NCBI GenBank assembly: GCA_044225675.1
Contig: JBGAIH010000025.1
Span: forward strand, 11,637-75,636
Length of the DNA stretch: 64,000 nucleotides
Source of the DNA: JACMQX01 sp044225675
Lineage (GTDB): Bacteria; Pseudomonadota; Gammaproteobacteria; Burkholderiales; Burkholderiaceae_C
Reading direction: 5' to 3'
The notes under the pieces are model-generated. The model ran no database searches. It saw only the letters and a list, made by a program, of their open reading frames with translations, and was not told the DNA's origin. Positions 55,057-63,871 of the stretch are shown here, one piece after another; within the stretch, counting starts at the first letter, position 1, and each line of letters begins with the position of its first letter. The position numbers and the translations under genes are program-made.

Positions 55057-55814
55057 TCAGGTCCAGCGCAGTTCGTTGGGCTGCCAGGTGGCAGTGGCAT
55101 GGCTGGAAGCTGCTGCAACCTGAGTCGGCGGCCACAGAAGCCTGTCGAGCAACGCGACCGTGTCGATCAACGCAGCGGCTTCGATGCGGTTCTTGCTCAG
55201 AAAGGCCTGCCACTGACGTTGCTTGGCGGCGTCTGCGCCGAATGAATCCGTCAGCGCCAAGGGGCGGTCCGAAGGCAATGCGGTTCCGCGCCGCTCAAAG
55301 GTGGCAGCAATCGCCAGGGCCAGCGTGGCGCCGTCCAACTGCGTACGCCGCGCGATCGTCGCGAGGTCGAAGAAGTCTTTCATGCGACTGTTGGCCTGTC
55401 CCAGCATCACCATGGCCTGGTACTTCTCGGCGATCACCGTATAGACCGGGTAGGCCCTCAGCGTCGATGCCCCAAAGCCATCCAACAAGGCTGGATACGT
55501 CAGCGTCTGCGGACCAGGCGTCACGGCATCTCCAAAGCCCACGTCGATCTGCACGAAGCACCGCGCCGAAGCGATGCGTGCCGTCAGCGAAATTCGAGTG
55601 CCGCCGTAGCTGTTGTCTTCGCGAATGGCTTGCGTTTTCAGGGATGCCGTGTCGAACACGATGCCGTCATTCAGATCTAGTCGTCGCCCCGCTGCTTGGC
55701 GAGCGCCAGCAGGCGCGCCAGGATGGAGGCCGGAACGTTGCCGGGCGAAGCGGGTGGGGCCCGCCCGCCAGCGGGGCCAAAGAACGGCGCGGAGCGCCCC
55801 GTCGAGTCACTCAC
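55057..55814 (-). pseudogene. abiEii: AbiEii nucleotidyltransferase toxin, internally deleted
   Basis: The gene begins with a GTG at 55814 overlapping the antitoxin stop and encodes a normal-looking N-terminus (ILARLLALAKQRGDD) that ends in TAG at 55677. In another frame the family sequence resumes (NDGIVFDTASLKTQAIRED, then QIDVGFGDAVTPGPQTLTYP, VIAEKYQAMV, RMKDFFDLA, AATFERRGT) and ends at 55057. About 80 residues between them are missing, including motif I (G-S-x-D-x-D), the catalytic heart of these type IV toxins. Motifs II-IV remain. The toxin is therefore very likely dead. A translation start in the C-terminal part (GTG at 55659) could still yield a 200-residue fragment. Confidence 0.87.
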
Positions 55815-56410
55815 GGCGTCAGCGCCTCCAGGTAGGGCTGCATGACCCGCTCCACGCGATTGATCCTGGCGAAGTGGCCCAGCTCGTCCATGGTGGCCCT
55901 GCGGCTGCGCCAGGCGTCTTTCAGCGCTTCGAGCGCGACGTCAAGGCCGATCCTGTTGCGGAACTTGAAGCAGTCCGTCACCGTCTTGGCGACGCCATAC
56001 ACGCGGATGGGTGCCCCATAGTCCGTCACGGTCTGGATGCCCTCGGTGTACGCCGCGCCGCGCAGCCGCGTGACGCGCAGGGTCGGGTAGCTCATCGCCG
56101 GCGTCTGCGTTCCTTCCGGCAGCGCTATCCAGACCTCACGCGGCAGCTGCGTGCCGACCTGGTGAAACTGCAAGGCGCTCAACAGGCACAGCACGGCCTT
56201 GGGCACACGCTGGCAGACCTCGATCAGGGTCTGATGCTCGGTGATCTCCGCGTCGGGCAGCGCGTACAGACCGCGGCCCACCCGCTGCAGCCTGCCCGCC
56301 TGCTGCAGCCGGATCAGCAGCTGAGGCGACCAGCCACGGTCGCGCACATCAGCCGCCCGCAGCACACGCTGGTGTCGGGCCAGTTCCAGGATATGGGACG
56401 ACTGGTTCAT
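55811..56410 (-). CDS. abiEi: AbiEi-family type IV antitoxin / transcriptional regulator
   Basis: 199 residues, intact. The N-terminal winged-helix domain (about 5-60, LARHQRVLRAADVRDRGWS, LQRVGRGLYALPD) is the AbiEi DNA-binding domain. The C-terminal antitoxin domain includes YGVAKTVTDCFKFRNRIGLDVALEALKDAW. AbiEi proteins repress their own operon through inverted repeats, and a 26-nt perfect palindrome lies 18 nt upstream of this ATG. The gene seems to have outlived its toxin. Confidence 0.92.
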   Translation of the reverse strand: MNQSSHILELARHQRVLRAADVRDRGWSPQLLIRLQQAGRLQRVGRGLYALPDAEITEHQTLIEVCQRVPKAVLCLLSALQFHQVGTQLPREVWIALPEGTQTPAMSYPTLRVTRLRGAAYTEGIQTVTDYGAPIRVYGVAKTVTDCFKFRNRIGLDVALEALKDAWRSRRATMDELGHFARINRVERVMQPYLEALTP

Positions 56411-56427
56411 GTTCGGAGTTTAATATC

Positions 56428-56453
56428 CTCATGACTTATCTACAAGTCATGAG
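56428..56453. promoter_or_regulatory. Perfect palindrome before abiEi, likely AbiEi operator
   Basis: CTCATGACTT-N6-AAGTCATGAG has two 10-bp perfect arms in the AT-rich promoter region of abiEi. Autorepression through inverted repeats is established for AbiEi; binding here is inference. Confidence 0.7.
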
Positions 56454-56492
56454 AATTTCAAACCTCCCCACGCCCGGCCGCAGCCACCGCGC

Positions 56493-57332
56493 TCAGAGCT
56501 TTTCGGTCTCGCCGCTGCGCGGCTGCCACTTCATGAGGTGCTTTTCGACGCGGCCGACCAGGCCGTCGAGCACCAGGGCAAAGGCGGTGAGCACCGCGAT
56601 GCCGGCGAACACGGTGTTCACGTCGAAGGTGCCTTCGGCCTGCAGAATGAGGTAGCCCACGCCGCGCGCCGATCCCAGGTACTCACCCACCACCGCACCC
56701 ACGAAGGCCAGGCCCACGGAGGTATGCAGGCTGGAAAACACCCAGCTCGTGGCGCTGGGCAGGTACACCGTGCGCAGCAGCTGCTTGCGGTTGGCGCCCA
56801 GCATGCGTGCGTTGGCCAGCACCACGGGGCTAACCTCCTTGACGCCCTGGTACACGTTGAAGAACACGATGAAGAACACCAGCGTCACCGCCAGCGCCAC
56901 CTTGCTCCAGATGCCCAGGCCGAACCACATGGCGAAGATCGGCGCGAGGATCACGCGCGGCATCGAGTTGGCGGCCTTGATGTACGGGTCGAGGATCGCG
57001 CTGGCCGTGGGCGCAAGCGCCAGCCACAGGCCGAAGCCCAGGCCCAGCACCGTGCCGATGCCGAAGGCCAGCACCGTCTCCAGCAGCGTGATGCCCAGGT
57101 GGACGTAGATATCGGCCCGCCCCGGCAGGCCCTCGGGGAACAGGCTGCTCTCGCCCAGGCTGAAGGGCATGAACCACGACCAGATCCGCCCCGCCACCTT
57201 GACCGGCTCGCCCAGGAAGAAAGCCATCTGCTGGTCGCGCGACACCAGCTGCCAGGCGCCGAGAAACAGAATCAGGACGCCCACCTGCCAGGCGCGCAGA
57301 TTGCCCTGGCCGGGCCGCAGCTTGCCGATCAT
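56493..57332 (-). CDS. ABC transporter permease, NitT/TauT (SsuC/TauC) type
   Basis: 279 residues with about six membrane helices. The EAA-like loop contacting the ATPase is ANARMLGANRKQLLRTVYLP (about 172-191), typical of binding-protein-dependent permeases of the nitrate/sulfonate/taurine class. The start overlaps the ATPase stop by four bases. It is the last gene of the importer operon. The substrate cannot be read from the sequence. Confidence 0.93.
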   Translation of the reverse strand: MIGKLRPGQGNLRAWQVGVLILFLGAWQLVSRDQQMAFFLGEPVKVAGRIWSWFMPFSLGESSLFPEGLPGRADIYVHLGITLLETVLAFGIGTVLGLGFGLWLALAPTASAILDPYIKAANSMPRVILAPIFAMWFGLGIWSKVALAVTLVFFIVFFNVYQGVKEVSPVVLANARMLGANRKQLLRTVYLPSATSWVFSSLHTSVGLAFVGAVVGEYLGSARGVGYLILQAEGTFDVNTVFAGIAVLTAFALVLDGLVGRVEKHLMKWQPRSGETEKL

Positions 57333-58147
57333 GCGGCCTTCCTCAGTTGCTGGGCATAGCCCTTGAGCACCTCGTCGCGCAGCACGTTCCAGATCTGCGT
57401 GTGCAGCTCGACGAAGCGCGGCTGGTTGCGCACCTCGGCCACGTCGCGCGGGCGCGGCAGGTCGATCTCGAACTCGCCGATCGGGTGGGTGGCCGGGCCG
57501 GCCGCCAGCACCACCACGCGGTCGCTCATCGCAATCGCCTCATCGAGGTCGTGGGTGATGAACAGCACCGCCTTCTTCTTGGCGGCCCAGAGGTCCAGCA
57601 CCTCGTTTTCCATGAGCTGGCGGGTCTGGATGTCGAGCGCGCTGAACGGCTCGTCCATCAGGATGATGTCGGGGTCGAGCGCCAGCACCTGCGCCAGGGC
57701 CGTGCGCTTGCGCATGCCGCCCGACAGCTGGTGCGGATAGCGGTCGCCGAAGTCGCCCAGGCCCACCCGCTCCAGCCAGGCCTGCGCCTGACGGCGGGCC
57801 TCGTCGTCGGGCACGCCGCGGTACTGCAGGCCCACCATCACGTTGTCGATGGCGCTGCGCCAGGGCATCAGCGCTTCGGCCTGGAACATGTAGCCGGCCC
57901 GCGCGTTGATGCCCTGCAGCGGCTGGCCGAACACCTTGACCTCGCCCGACGACGCCTCCAGCAGCCCGGCGCCGATGTTCAGCAGCGTGGACTTGCCGCA
58001 GCCCGTGGGCCCGACCACCGACACGAACTCCCCCGCGCGCACGCGCAGCGTGGTGTCGCCCACGGCGGTATACGCCTGCGACGCATCGTCGCGGGCGCGG
58101 AAGGTCACCGTGATGTTGAGGAACTCGAGTGCGTAGTCGGACGACAT
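57329..58147 (-). CDS. ABC transporter ATP-binding protein, NitT/TauT type
   Basis: 272 residues. Walker A is GPTGCGKST (about 47-55), the signature LSGGMRKRTALAQVL (about 141-155), and Walker B ILMDEPFSALD (about 161-171), with the H-loop in VLFITHDLDEA. It energises the adjacent permease. The gene lies 12 nt after the binding-protein gene and overlaps the permease start. Confidence 0.95.
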   Translation of the reverse strand: MSSDYALEFLNITVTFRARDDASQAYTAVGDTTLRVRAGEFVSVVGPTGCGKSTLLNIGAGLLEASSGEVKVFGQPLQGINARAGYMFQAEALMPWRSAIDNVMVGLQYRGVPDDEARRQAQAWLERVGLGDFGDRYPHQLSGGMRKRTALAQVLALDPDIILMDEPFSALDIQTRQLMENEVLDLWAAKKKAVLFITHDLDEAIAMSDRVVVLAAGPATHPIGEFEIDLPRPRDVAEVRNQPRFVELHTQIWNVLRDEVLKGYAQQLRKAA

Positions 58148-58159
58148 GAACCGCTGGCG

Positions 58160-59239
58160 TCAGGCCTTGAACTTCTCTTTGGCCCGGCGGGCGAACTCGT
58201 TCGTGTAGGTCTTGCCCAGCTCGATCTTGTCGGCCTTGATGGCCGGATCGAAGCTTGCCAGCGCCTTGAGCGCCGTGCGCGTGCCCTCCTCGGGCATGAT
58301 GCCGTCGAGCGAGATCGCCTCGCGCACCTTGTTGAACGACGCCAGGTACAGCGCGCGGTCGCCCAGCAGGTAGGCGTCGGGCACCGTCTTGATGATGTCC
58401 GACGGGCCGGCCGTCTGCAGCCACTTGAGGCCATGCACGATCGCGTTGGCCAGCGCCTGGCAGGTGTTGGGGTTCTTCTGCACGAACTCGGAATGCATGT
58501 ACAGGCAGGCCGCGGGCATCGGGCCGCCGAAGACCTCCTGCGTGCCCTTGAGCGTGCGCGTGTCGGAGATGATCCGCACGTCGCCCTTTTGCTCCAGCAT
58601 GGTCATCACCGGGTCGGTGTTGCTCATGGCGTCGATCTGGCCCGAGCGCAGCGCGGCCAGCGCGCCGGCCGAGGTGCCCACGCCCACGAAGCTCACGTCG
58701 CTGGCCTTGAGGCCCCCGCGCGAGAGCACCAGGTTGGCCACCATGTTGGTCGACGAGCCCGGCGCCGACACGCCGATCTTCTTGCCCTTGAGGTCGGCCA
58801 GCGTCTTGTAGTTGGGCATCGCCTTGGTCGACACGCCCAGCGCGATCTGCGGGGCGCGGCCCTGCAGCACGATCGACTGGATCATCTGGCCCTTGCTCTG
58901 CATGTTGATCGTGTGCTCGTAGGCACCCGACACCACGTCGGCCGAGCCGCCCACCAGCGCCTGCAGCGCGCGCGCGCCGCCGGCGAAGTCGGAGATCTCG
59001 ACGTCCAGGCCCTCGGCCTTGAAGTAGCCGAGCTGCTCCGAGATGGTCAGCGGCAGGTAGTAGAACGCCGCCTTGCCGCCCACCGCGATGGCGAGCTTGG
59101 TCTTTTCGGGCCTGGCCTGCGCCCACAGGCTGGGCGCGGCCACGCTGGCGGCGGCGAAGGCGCCGGCCGACACGAAGGTGCGGCGCGACACGGCAATGGC
59201 GTTGCGGGACACGGACTTGGGCGAGTTGGGAGTTGTCAT
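58160..59239 (-). CDS. ABC transporter substrate-binding protein, NitT/TauT (SsuA/NMT1-like) type
   Basis: 359 residues. The N-terminus VSRRTFVSAGAFAAASVAAP with a cleavage-like WAQA is a twin-arginine (Tat) type signal. The mature part has the periplasmic binding fold of the NMT1/THI5-like family (YYLPLTISEQLGYF, LVGGSADVVSGAYEH, GKKIGVSAPGSSTNM, GQIDAMSNTDPVMT). Substrates of such proteins include sulfonates, nitrate, aromatic acids and thiamine precursors. No catabolic gene beside it helps to decide. Confidence 0.92.
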   Translation of the reverse strand: MTTPNSPKSVSRNAIAVSRRTFVSAGAFAAASVAAPSLWAQARPEKTKLAIAVGGKAAFYYLPLTISEQLGYFKAEGLDVEISDFAGGARALQALVGGSADVVSGAYEHTINMQSKGQMIQSIVLQGRAPQIALGVSTKAMPNYKTLADLKGKKIGVSAPGSSTNMVANLVLSRGGLKASDVSFVGVGTSAGALAALRSGQIDAMSNTDPVMTMLEQKGDVRIISDTRTLKGTQEVFGGPMPAACLYMHSEFVQKNPNTCQALANAIVHGLKWLQTAGPSDIIKTVPDAYLLGDRALYLASFNKVREAISLDGIMPEEGTRTALKALASFDPAIKADKIELGKTYTNEFARRAKEKFKA

Positions 59240-59341
59240 GACTGCTTCCTGCTTTTATTGGAGTTGGCGGCAAATTTAATGCAGCGCACAAATCGTCGCA
59301 TCGGGATCATCCCGTGCGGGTTTCCACGTAAAACAGGAGGA

Positions 59342-59755
59342 TCAGCGGAAGCCGGCGAAAAGTATCCAGATGTTCGTCAGCAGCGCCAGCGACCACACCG
59401 CCGACCGGATGGTCGGCAAACCGGCGACGTACATCATGATGTAGAGCATGCGCAGCACCACGAAGCACAGCGCCAGCACGTCGAGCGTGATCTGCGCGGC
59501 GCCCAGCTGGTGGCCGATGATCACCGCGCCGATGAAGAACGGCAGCGACTCGAAGCTGTTGGCCTGCGCCGCATTGGCGCGGGCGCGCCAGTCCTTCTGG
59601 CGCGACAGCCAGGCGCGCGGGTCGCCATTGTCGTAGCCGCCGTCCTTGCGCGGGGTGGACCACATGCCGGACTTGGCGATGAAGGCGCATGCATAGGGCA
59701 GCATCGCCGCCACGAAGACGCACCAGTAGGCGACCGTAAAGCGGACCGTGTTCAT
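59342..59755 (-). CDS. MAPEG family membrane protein
   Basis: 137 residues from the ATG at 59755 (a GTG three codons earlier, at 59764, would overlap the recR stop). Four hydrophobic segments at about 8-25, 60-78, 82-100 and 110-132. The family motif RAxNAxxNxFE appears as RANAAQANSFESLPFF (about 57-72). MAPEG proteins include glutathione transferases and peroxidases of eicosanoid metabolism; bacterial members have no firm role. It lies immediately after recR, probably on the same transcript. Confidence 0.88.
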   Translation of the reverse strand: MNTVRFTVAYWCVFVAAMLPYACAFIAKSGMWSTPRKDGGYDNGDPRAWLSRQKDWRARANAAQANSFESLPFFIGAVIIGHQLGAAQITLDVLALCFVVLRMLYIMMYVAGLPTIRSAVWSLALLTNIWILFAGFR

Positions 59756-59760
59756 TTCAT

Positions 59761-60351
59761 TCACCTTCTGTCGACGAGCGCATGCGCGATGGTTCCCAAG
59801 TCTACATACTCCAGCTCGCTGCCGGCCGGCACGCCGCGCGCCAGGCGCGTCACCTTGAGGCCCCGGGCCTTGAGCGCCTCGCCGATCACGTGGGCCGTGG
59901 CCTCGCCCTCGGCGGTGAAGTTGGTGGCCAGGATCACCTCCTGGACCACCCCGTCGGTCGCGCGCGCGAAGAGCTTCTGCAGCCCGATGTCGCGCGGGCC
60001 GATGCCGTCAAGCGGGCTGAGCTTGCCCATCAGCACGAAGTACAGGCCCTTGTAGGCGGCGGTGCGCTCCACGGCGGCCTGGTCGGCCGGCGTCTCGACC
60101 ACGCAGAGCTTGCTGCGGTCACGCTGGGCGTCCAGGCAGGTGCGGCAGACCTCGGCCTCGGTGAAGGTGTGGCACTGCGTGCAGTGCCTGACGTTGTCGC
60201 TCGCCTCCTGCAGCGCCCGGGCCAGCGTGCGCGCGCCGTCGCGGTCGTGCTGCAGCAGGTGAAAGGCCATGCGCTGCGCGGACTTCACGCCCACGCCCGG
60301 CAGGCGCCGGAGCGACTGGACCAGAACGTCAAGGGAATTGGAATCGGCCAA
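59761..60351 (-). CDS. recR: Recombination mediator protein RecR
   Basis: 196 residues. The N-terminal helix-hairpin-helix (LRRLPGVGVKSAQRMAFHLL), the four-cysteine zinc finger (CTQCHTF ... CRTCLD, about 57-72) and the Toprim domain (CVVETPADQAAVE, then VILATNFTAEGEATAHVI) are complete. It acts with RecF/RecO to load RecA at gaps. It is the third gene of the dnaX-ybaB-recR operon. Confidence 0.96.
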   Translation of the reverse strand: MADSNSLDVLVQSLRRLPGVGVKSAQRMAFHLLQHDRDGARTLARALQEASDNVRHCTQCHTFTEAEVCRTCLDAQRDRSKLCVVETPADQAAVERTAAYKGLYFVLMGKLSPLDGIGPRDIGLQKLFARATDGVVQEVILATNFTAEGEATAHVIGEALKARGLKVTRLARGVPAGSELEYVDLGTIAHALVDRR

Positions 60352-60403
60352 AGGGGTGCCGCGACAAAAACGGGTACGAAAAACGGGTACTGCTGGCCCG
60401 GCG

Positions 60404-60736
60404 TCAGAACGGCATCTTCATGCCGGGGGGCAGGCCCGGCATGCCGGCCGTGAGCTTGCCCATCTTCTCCTGGCTGGTCTCTTCGGCCTTGCGCACGGCG
60501 GCGTTGAAGGCGGCGGCCACCAGGTCTTCGAGCATGTCCTTGTCGTCGGCGAGCAGGCTCGGGTCGATGGTCACGCGCTTGACATCGTGCTTGCAGGTCA
60601 TGGTCACCTTGACCAGGCCGGCACCCGACTCGCCCGTGACTTCGATCAGCGCGAGCTCTTCCTGCGCCTTCTTGAGGTTGTCCTGCATCGCCTGGGCCTG
60701 CTTCATGAGCCCGGCGAGTTGGCCTTTGTTGAACAT
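60404..60736 (-). CDS. ybaB: YbaB/EbfC family nucleoid-associated protein
   Basis: 110 residues: coiled-coil helix at the N-terminus (KGQLAGLMKQAQAMQDNLKKA), central beta strands with the family segment VTMTCKHDVKRVTIDPSLL, and a Met/Gly/Pro-rich end. It binds DNA as a dimer and is a conserved companion of recR. It lies between dnaX and recR. Confidence 0.95.
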   Translation of the reverse strand: MFNKGQLAGLMKQAQAMQDNLKKAQEELALIEVTGESGAGLVKVTMTCKHDVKRVTIDPSLLADDKDMLEDLVAAAFNAAVRKAEETSQEKMGKLTAGMPGLPPGMKMPF

Positions 60737-60823
60737 GGGGAACTTCCTTGTGTGAGGTCTGTGAAAGGGGTGGGTCGTGTCGTTCCGGGGCGTCCGGGCG
60801 GGCTGGCCTGCTCAGGGTGCGGG

Positions 60824-62818
60824 TCAGCCGCCGCGTGGCGCCGCTGGCAGCATTTTCGCCTGATGCGTGCGCATCATCTCCTGCACCCAGGGGTCGTTGC
60901 AAATCGCCTCTTCGGCGGCGCGCTGCTTCTCGGCCAGCGCGGCGGCGTTGCGGCGGGACGGGCTGTCGGACACGCGGCCCACCTCCACCGTCAGGCTCAC
61001 CGCATGGCCGGCGGCGCGCAGCGCGTTCTGCAGCCGTTCGCGGCTGGTGGGCTGGTTGAGCGACTCGCGCTCCACCCGCAGCATCCACACGTCGGTGTCG
61101 CGCGCCACGAGCTGCGACTGCAGCGCCAGCTCGCGCACCAGCGCCGTCACCGCCTCGGCCGCCACCAGCTGCTGCACCGTGGCGTGCCAGAAATCGCCCT
61201 CTTCCGTGGGCTGCAGCACCGGCGCGGCCATGTCGCTGCGCGGCTCGGCACGAAAGCCCGGCTCCGGCTGCTGGCGCACCGGCACGGCCACCACGCCGCC
61301 CTCACCCGCTTCGGCCGGCTGGGGGCGGCGCGCGGCAGGCGCGGGCTCAACCACCGGGAGCATGTTGCCCGGGGGGCGGGCGGGCGGATGGGGGGCTGTG
61401 GGCTGCGCCTGTGCGAAAGGCTGCACCGATGCGGAAGGCTGCGCCGGCAGGGCCGACGGCCCCACGGGCGCGGGCCGGGCCGGCACCGTCTGCTGCGGCG
61501 GGCTCGGGGCCCGCAGCGCGGCGTGGGTCGAGGTGGGGGCAGAGAAACTGGGGGCGGCCTGCGGGGCGGCCTGGGACGTGTCCGGGTGGGCCGTGACCGA
61601 GTGAGCCGCCGGCTGGGCCGCCGCGGGAGCGTGCTGCGCGCCCGCTGCCGCGCCGGCGCCGTCACTCAGAGTTTTTTTTTCAGCCGCGGGGCCGGAGGCC
61701 GAGCCAGCGCCCTGCATCGCGCCCGGCTTGAAGGCCAGCAGCCGCAGCAGCACCATGGTCAGCGCCGCGTACTCGTCGGGCGCCAGGCCCAGCTCGGTGC
61801 GGCCGTGCAGGCACATGCTGTAGAGCAGCTGCGTCTCGTCGGGCGGCATCAGCTGCGCCAGGCGCGCCGTTTCCACCGACTCGGCGTCGGTCTCGTCCAC
61901 CGACTGGGGCACGGCCTGCAGCACCGCCATGCGCTGCAGCAGCGTGGTCATCTCCTCCAGCGTGGAGCCGGCGCTCAGGCCGTGGGTGCGCAGCGCGTCG
62001 GACGTCTCGACCACCGTGCGGCCGTCGCCGCGCGCCAGCGCCTCGATCAGGCGCAGCACATAGGTGCGGTCCACACTGCCCAGCATGCGGCGCACCGTGG
62101 CTTCTTCGAGCTGGCCGCTGCCGAAGGCAATGGCCTGGTCCGTGAGCGACAGCGCGTCGCGCATGGATCCGCGCGCCGCGCGCGCCAGCAGACGCAGCGC
62201 CTGCGGCTCGGCCGGCACGCTCTCGGCCGCCAGCACGTGCGTCAGGTGCTCCAGCACCGTGTCGGGCGCCATGGGGCGCAGGTTGAACTGCAGGCAGCGC
62301 GACAGCACCGTCACCGGCACCTTCTGCGGATCGGTCGTGGCCAGCACGAACTTGAGGTACTCGGGCGGCTCCTCCAGCGTCTTGAGCATGGCGTTGAAGG
62401 CATGGCCCGTGAGCATGTGCACTTCGTCGATCATGAAGACCTTGAAGCGCCCCTGCACCGGCTTGTACACCGCCTGCTCCAGCAGGGCCTGCACCTCGTC
62501 CACCCCGCGGTTGGACGCGGCGTCCAGCTCGGTGTAGTCCACGAAGCGGCCGGCGTCGATGTCCACACAGGCCTGGCACACGCCGCAGGGCTCGGCCGTG
62601 ATGCCGCCCTGCCCGTCCGGCCCCTGGCAGTTGAGCGACTTGGCCAGAATGCGCGACACCGTCGTCTTGCCCACGCCCCGCGTGCCGGTGAACAGGTAGG
62701 CATGGTGCAGCCGCTGCTGCGTCAGCGCATTGGTCAGCGCCTGCACCACATGCTCCTGCCCGACCATCTGCGAGAAGGTCTTGGGCCGGTACTTGCGGGC
62801 GAGCACGAGATAGGACAT
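60824..62818 (-). CDS. dnaX: DNA polymerase III subunits tau and gamma
   Basis: 664 residues (tau) from the ATG at 62818. The AAA+ clamp-loader core (about 1-370) has Walker A GTRGVGKTT (45-53), a zinc module with four Cys (C64, C82, C85, C88 by position in the text), Walker B VFMIDEVHML and the sensor SRCLQF. A long Ala/Pro/Gln linker (about 370-540) precedes a C-terminal domain that binds the polymerase alpha subunit and DnaB. At codon 380 a run of nine A (61680-61672) follows; slippage there would end translation a few codons later to give a gamma form of about 385 residues. Confidence 0.95.
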   Translation of the reverse strand: MSYLVLARKYRPKTFSQMVGQEHVVQALTNALTQQRLHHAYLFTGTRGVGKTTVSRILAKSLNCQGPDGQGGITAEPCGVCQACVDIDAGRFVDYTELDAASNRGVDEVQALLEQAVYKPVQGRFKVFMIDEVHMLTGHAFNAMLKTLEEPPEYLKFVLATTDPQKVPVTVLSRCLQFNLRPMAPDTVLEHLTHVLAAESVPAEPQALRLLARAARGSMRDALSLTDQAIAFGSGQLEEATVRRMLGSVDRTYVLRLIEALARGDGRTVVETSDALRTHGLSAGSTLEEMTTLLQRMAVLQAVPQSVDETDAESVETARLAQLMPPDETQLLYSMCLHGRTELGLAPDEYAALTMVLLRLLAFKPGAMQGAGSASGPAAEKKTLSDGAGAAAGAQHAPAAAQPAAHSVTAHPDTSQAAPQAAPSFSAPTSTHAALRAPSPPQQTVPARPAPVGPSALPAQPSASVQPFAQAQPTAPHPPARPPGNMLPVVEPAPAARRPQPAEAGEGGVVAVPVRQQPEPGFRAEPRSDMAAPVLQPTEEGDFWHATVQQLVAAEAVTALVRELALQSQLVARDTDVWMLRVERESLNQPTSRERLQNALRAAGHAVSLTVEVGRVSDSPSRRNAAALAEKQRAAEEAICNDPWVQEMMRTHQAKMLPAAPRGG
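61672..61680 (-). promoter_or_regulatory. A9 slippage / programmed frameshift site in dnaX
   Basis: On the coding strand G-A9-CTCTGAGTGA: the zero frame reads Glu-Lys-Lys-Thr-Leu. An added A (or -1 frameshift) gives Asn-Ser-Glu-stop; a deleted A gives Leu-stop. Both shifts therefore end the chain at once. The site sits just after the AAA+ core, where gamma ends in known dnaX genes. Confidence 0.8.
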
Positions 62819-62871
62819 GCGGCCGATTCTACGGTGCACCCCGACGCCCGATGCGGGCATCGCCAGCGTCG

Positions 62872-62877
62872 TACAAT
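62872..62877 (+). promoter_or_regulatory. -10 box of the small SRP RNA gene
   Basis: TACAAT lies 7 nt before the predicted 5' end of the RNA at 62884. The -35 region is not close to consensus. Confidence 0.5.
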
Positions 62878-62883
62878 GGTTGC

Positions 62884-62979
62884 TGACGGGCCTCCCCGCA
62901 TGGTGAAGCGGCCAACCGGGTCAGGTGGGGAACCAAGCAGCCCTAACTGTGGAGCCAGTGCCGGGGGTAAGGCTCGTCA
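62884..62979 (+). ncRNA. ffs: Small signal recognition particle RNA (4.5S RNA)
   Basis: The conserved apical domain is plain: GGTCAGG ... GGAA tetraloop region ... AAGCAGCC, followed by the partner strand ending in GTGCCGGGGGTAAGG. The ends pair over ten bases (TGACGGGCCT with AGGCTCGTCA, one G-U), fixing a length near 96 nt. It forms the SRP with Ffh to target membrane proteins. It is divergent from dnaX, a common arrangement in these bacteria. Confidence 0.92.
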
Positions 62980-63217
62980 ACTTTCACATTGCAGCGCGTT
63001 ATGAATCAAGCACTTAGACCATTCTGAGGCTTGAGAAGCGCGGTCTGTATCACCTGCCTGTATCACCTTGGGTGTCACGTAACCACGTGGAGCACTCATG
63101 GCCGCACTTACAGGCCTCTTTCGTCGCGGCGCCAGCTCGCGGACGGCTGCGATTCCGCACGTTACTTCATTCACCGTTGGATGATTCATACTCGATCATT
63201 GCAATTTAATATGTCCC
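62980..63217. other. Lower-GC gap after ffs, no gene recognised
   Basis: 238 nt with visibly lower GC than the genes to the left. Short frames on both strands have no recognisable content. A TTTAAT at about 63204 could be a -10 for the following gene, without a good -35. The compositional break suggests that acquired DNA starts at or just after the SRP RNA gene. Confidence 0.4.
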
Positions 63218-63871
63218 GTGCTAGTTAAGAACGATAGCACCATGGGGGTGGAGTTTGGCGGGGCACACTCTGAGGGACTTGAAGTGAAACGCGACACCGA
63301 CGACGAGCGAAAAATAATCATTAAGCGCAGCGACAAGCGACCGTACGGCGCAAAGCTCGCTTTCTCCACCAAGCATGTCACCGACCTAGGCATCAACGAG
63401 GGGGTGTGCATCGGCTTCGAGTCGGGCGCCTACGTGACCATCCTTACCGAGGGAAAGCAATCATGGGAGGGTGGAGAAAAGTTCACGGCACAACTAGAGG
63501 GATTCCCAACTGCAACCTCGGCGGAGCAGTCAGCGCGCCGGCTTGTCCAGGCATTGTTATGGAATGCAGTTAGCACCGCTAAGTCGCTGAGCCTGCACTA
63601 CACGACCTATGAGCCATCCAAAATCTATGATCGAACGGCCTCAGGTCGCTTTGTAGGCAACGCATTTGCGTTTGGCTCTTTCGAACCGACAAAGATGATG
63701 GGCGAAATCTATGACGCCTACAACACATTGCCGGCGCCTGACGAAACGCTCCTTCTGTCGATGGAGATTTTCTGCTCTGCCGGCCTTGAGTCAAGCCAAC
63801 GCGCAACCTTCCTGCTCCTCGTATCAGCACTTGAACCACTCGCTGCCCCGGCATCGCTAAGGATGGTCTGA
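63218..63871 (+). pseudogene. Unrecognised protein with HEPN-like C-terminal segment, cut by an IS5-type element
   Basis: 217 codons from a GTG at 63218 (ATG at 63242 is an alternative). The N-terminal half has mixed charged/beta character (DDERKIIIKRSDKRPYG, YVTILTEGKQSW). The C-terminal part, LSMEIFCSAGLESSQRATF then LLLVSALEPLA, resembles the start of HEPN-type domains, in which a helix with R/S-x-R-A-x-F-L-x-L-x-S-A-x-E precedes the RxxxxH motif. No RxxxxH is reached: native sequence appears to stop at CTAA (63857-63860), and the last codons belong to the insertion element. Base composition is lower in GC than the neighbours. Function is unknown; a link to abortive defence is only a suggestion from the HEPN likeness. 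Confidence 0.6.

Noticed and set aside
62977..63189. 70-codon minus-strand frame after ffs
   Set aside because: Overlaps the end of the SRP RNA, has no recognisable content and no ribosome site.
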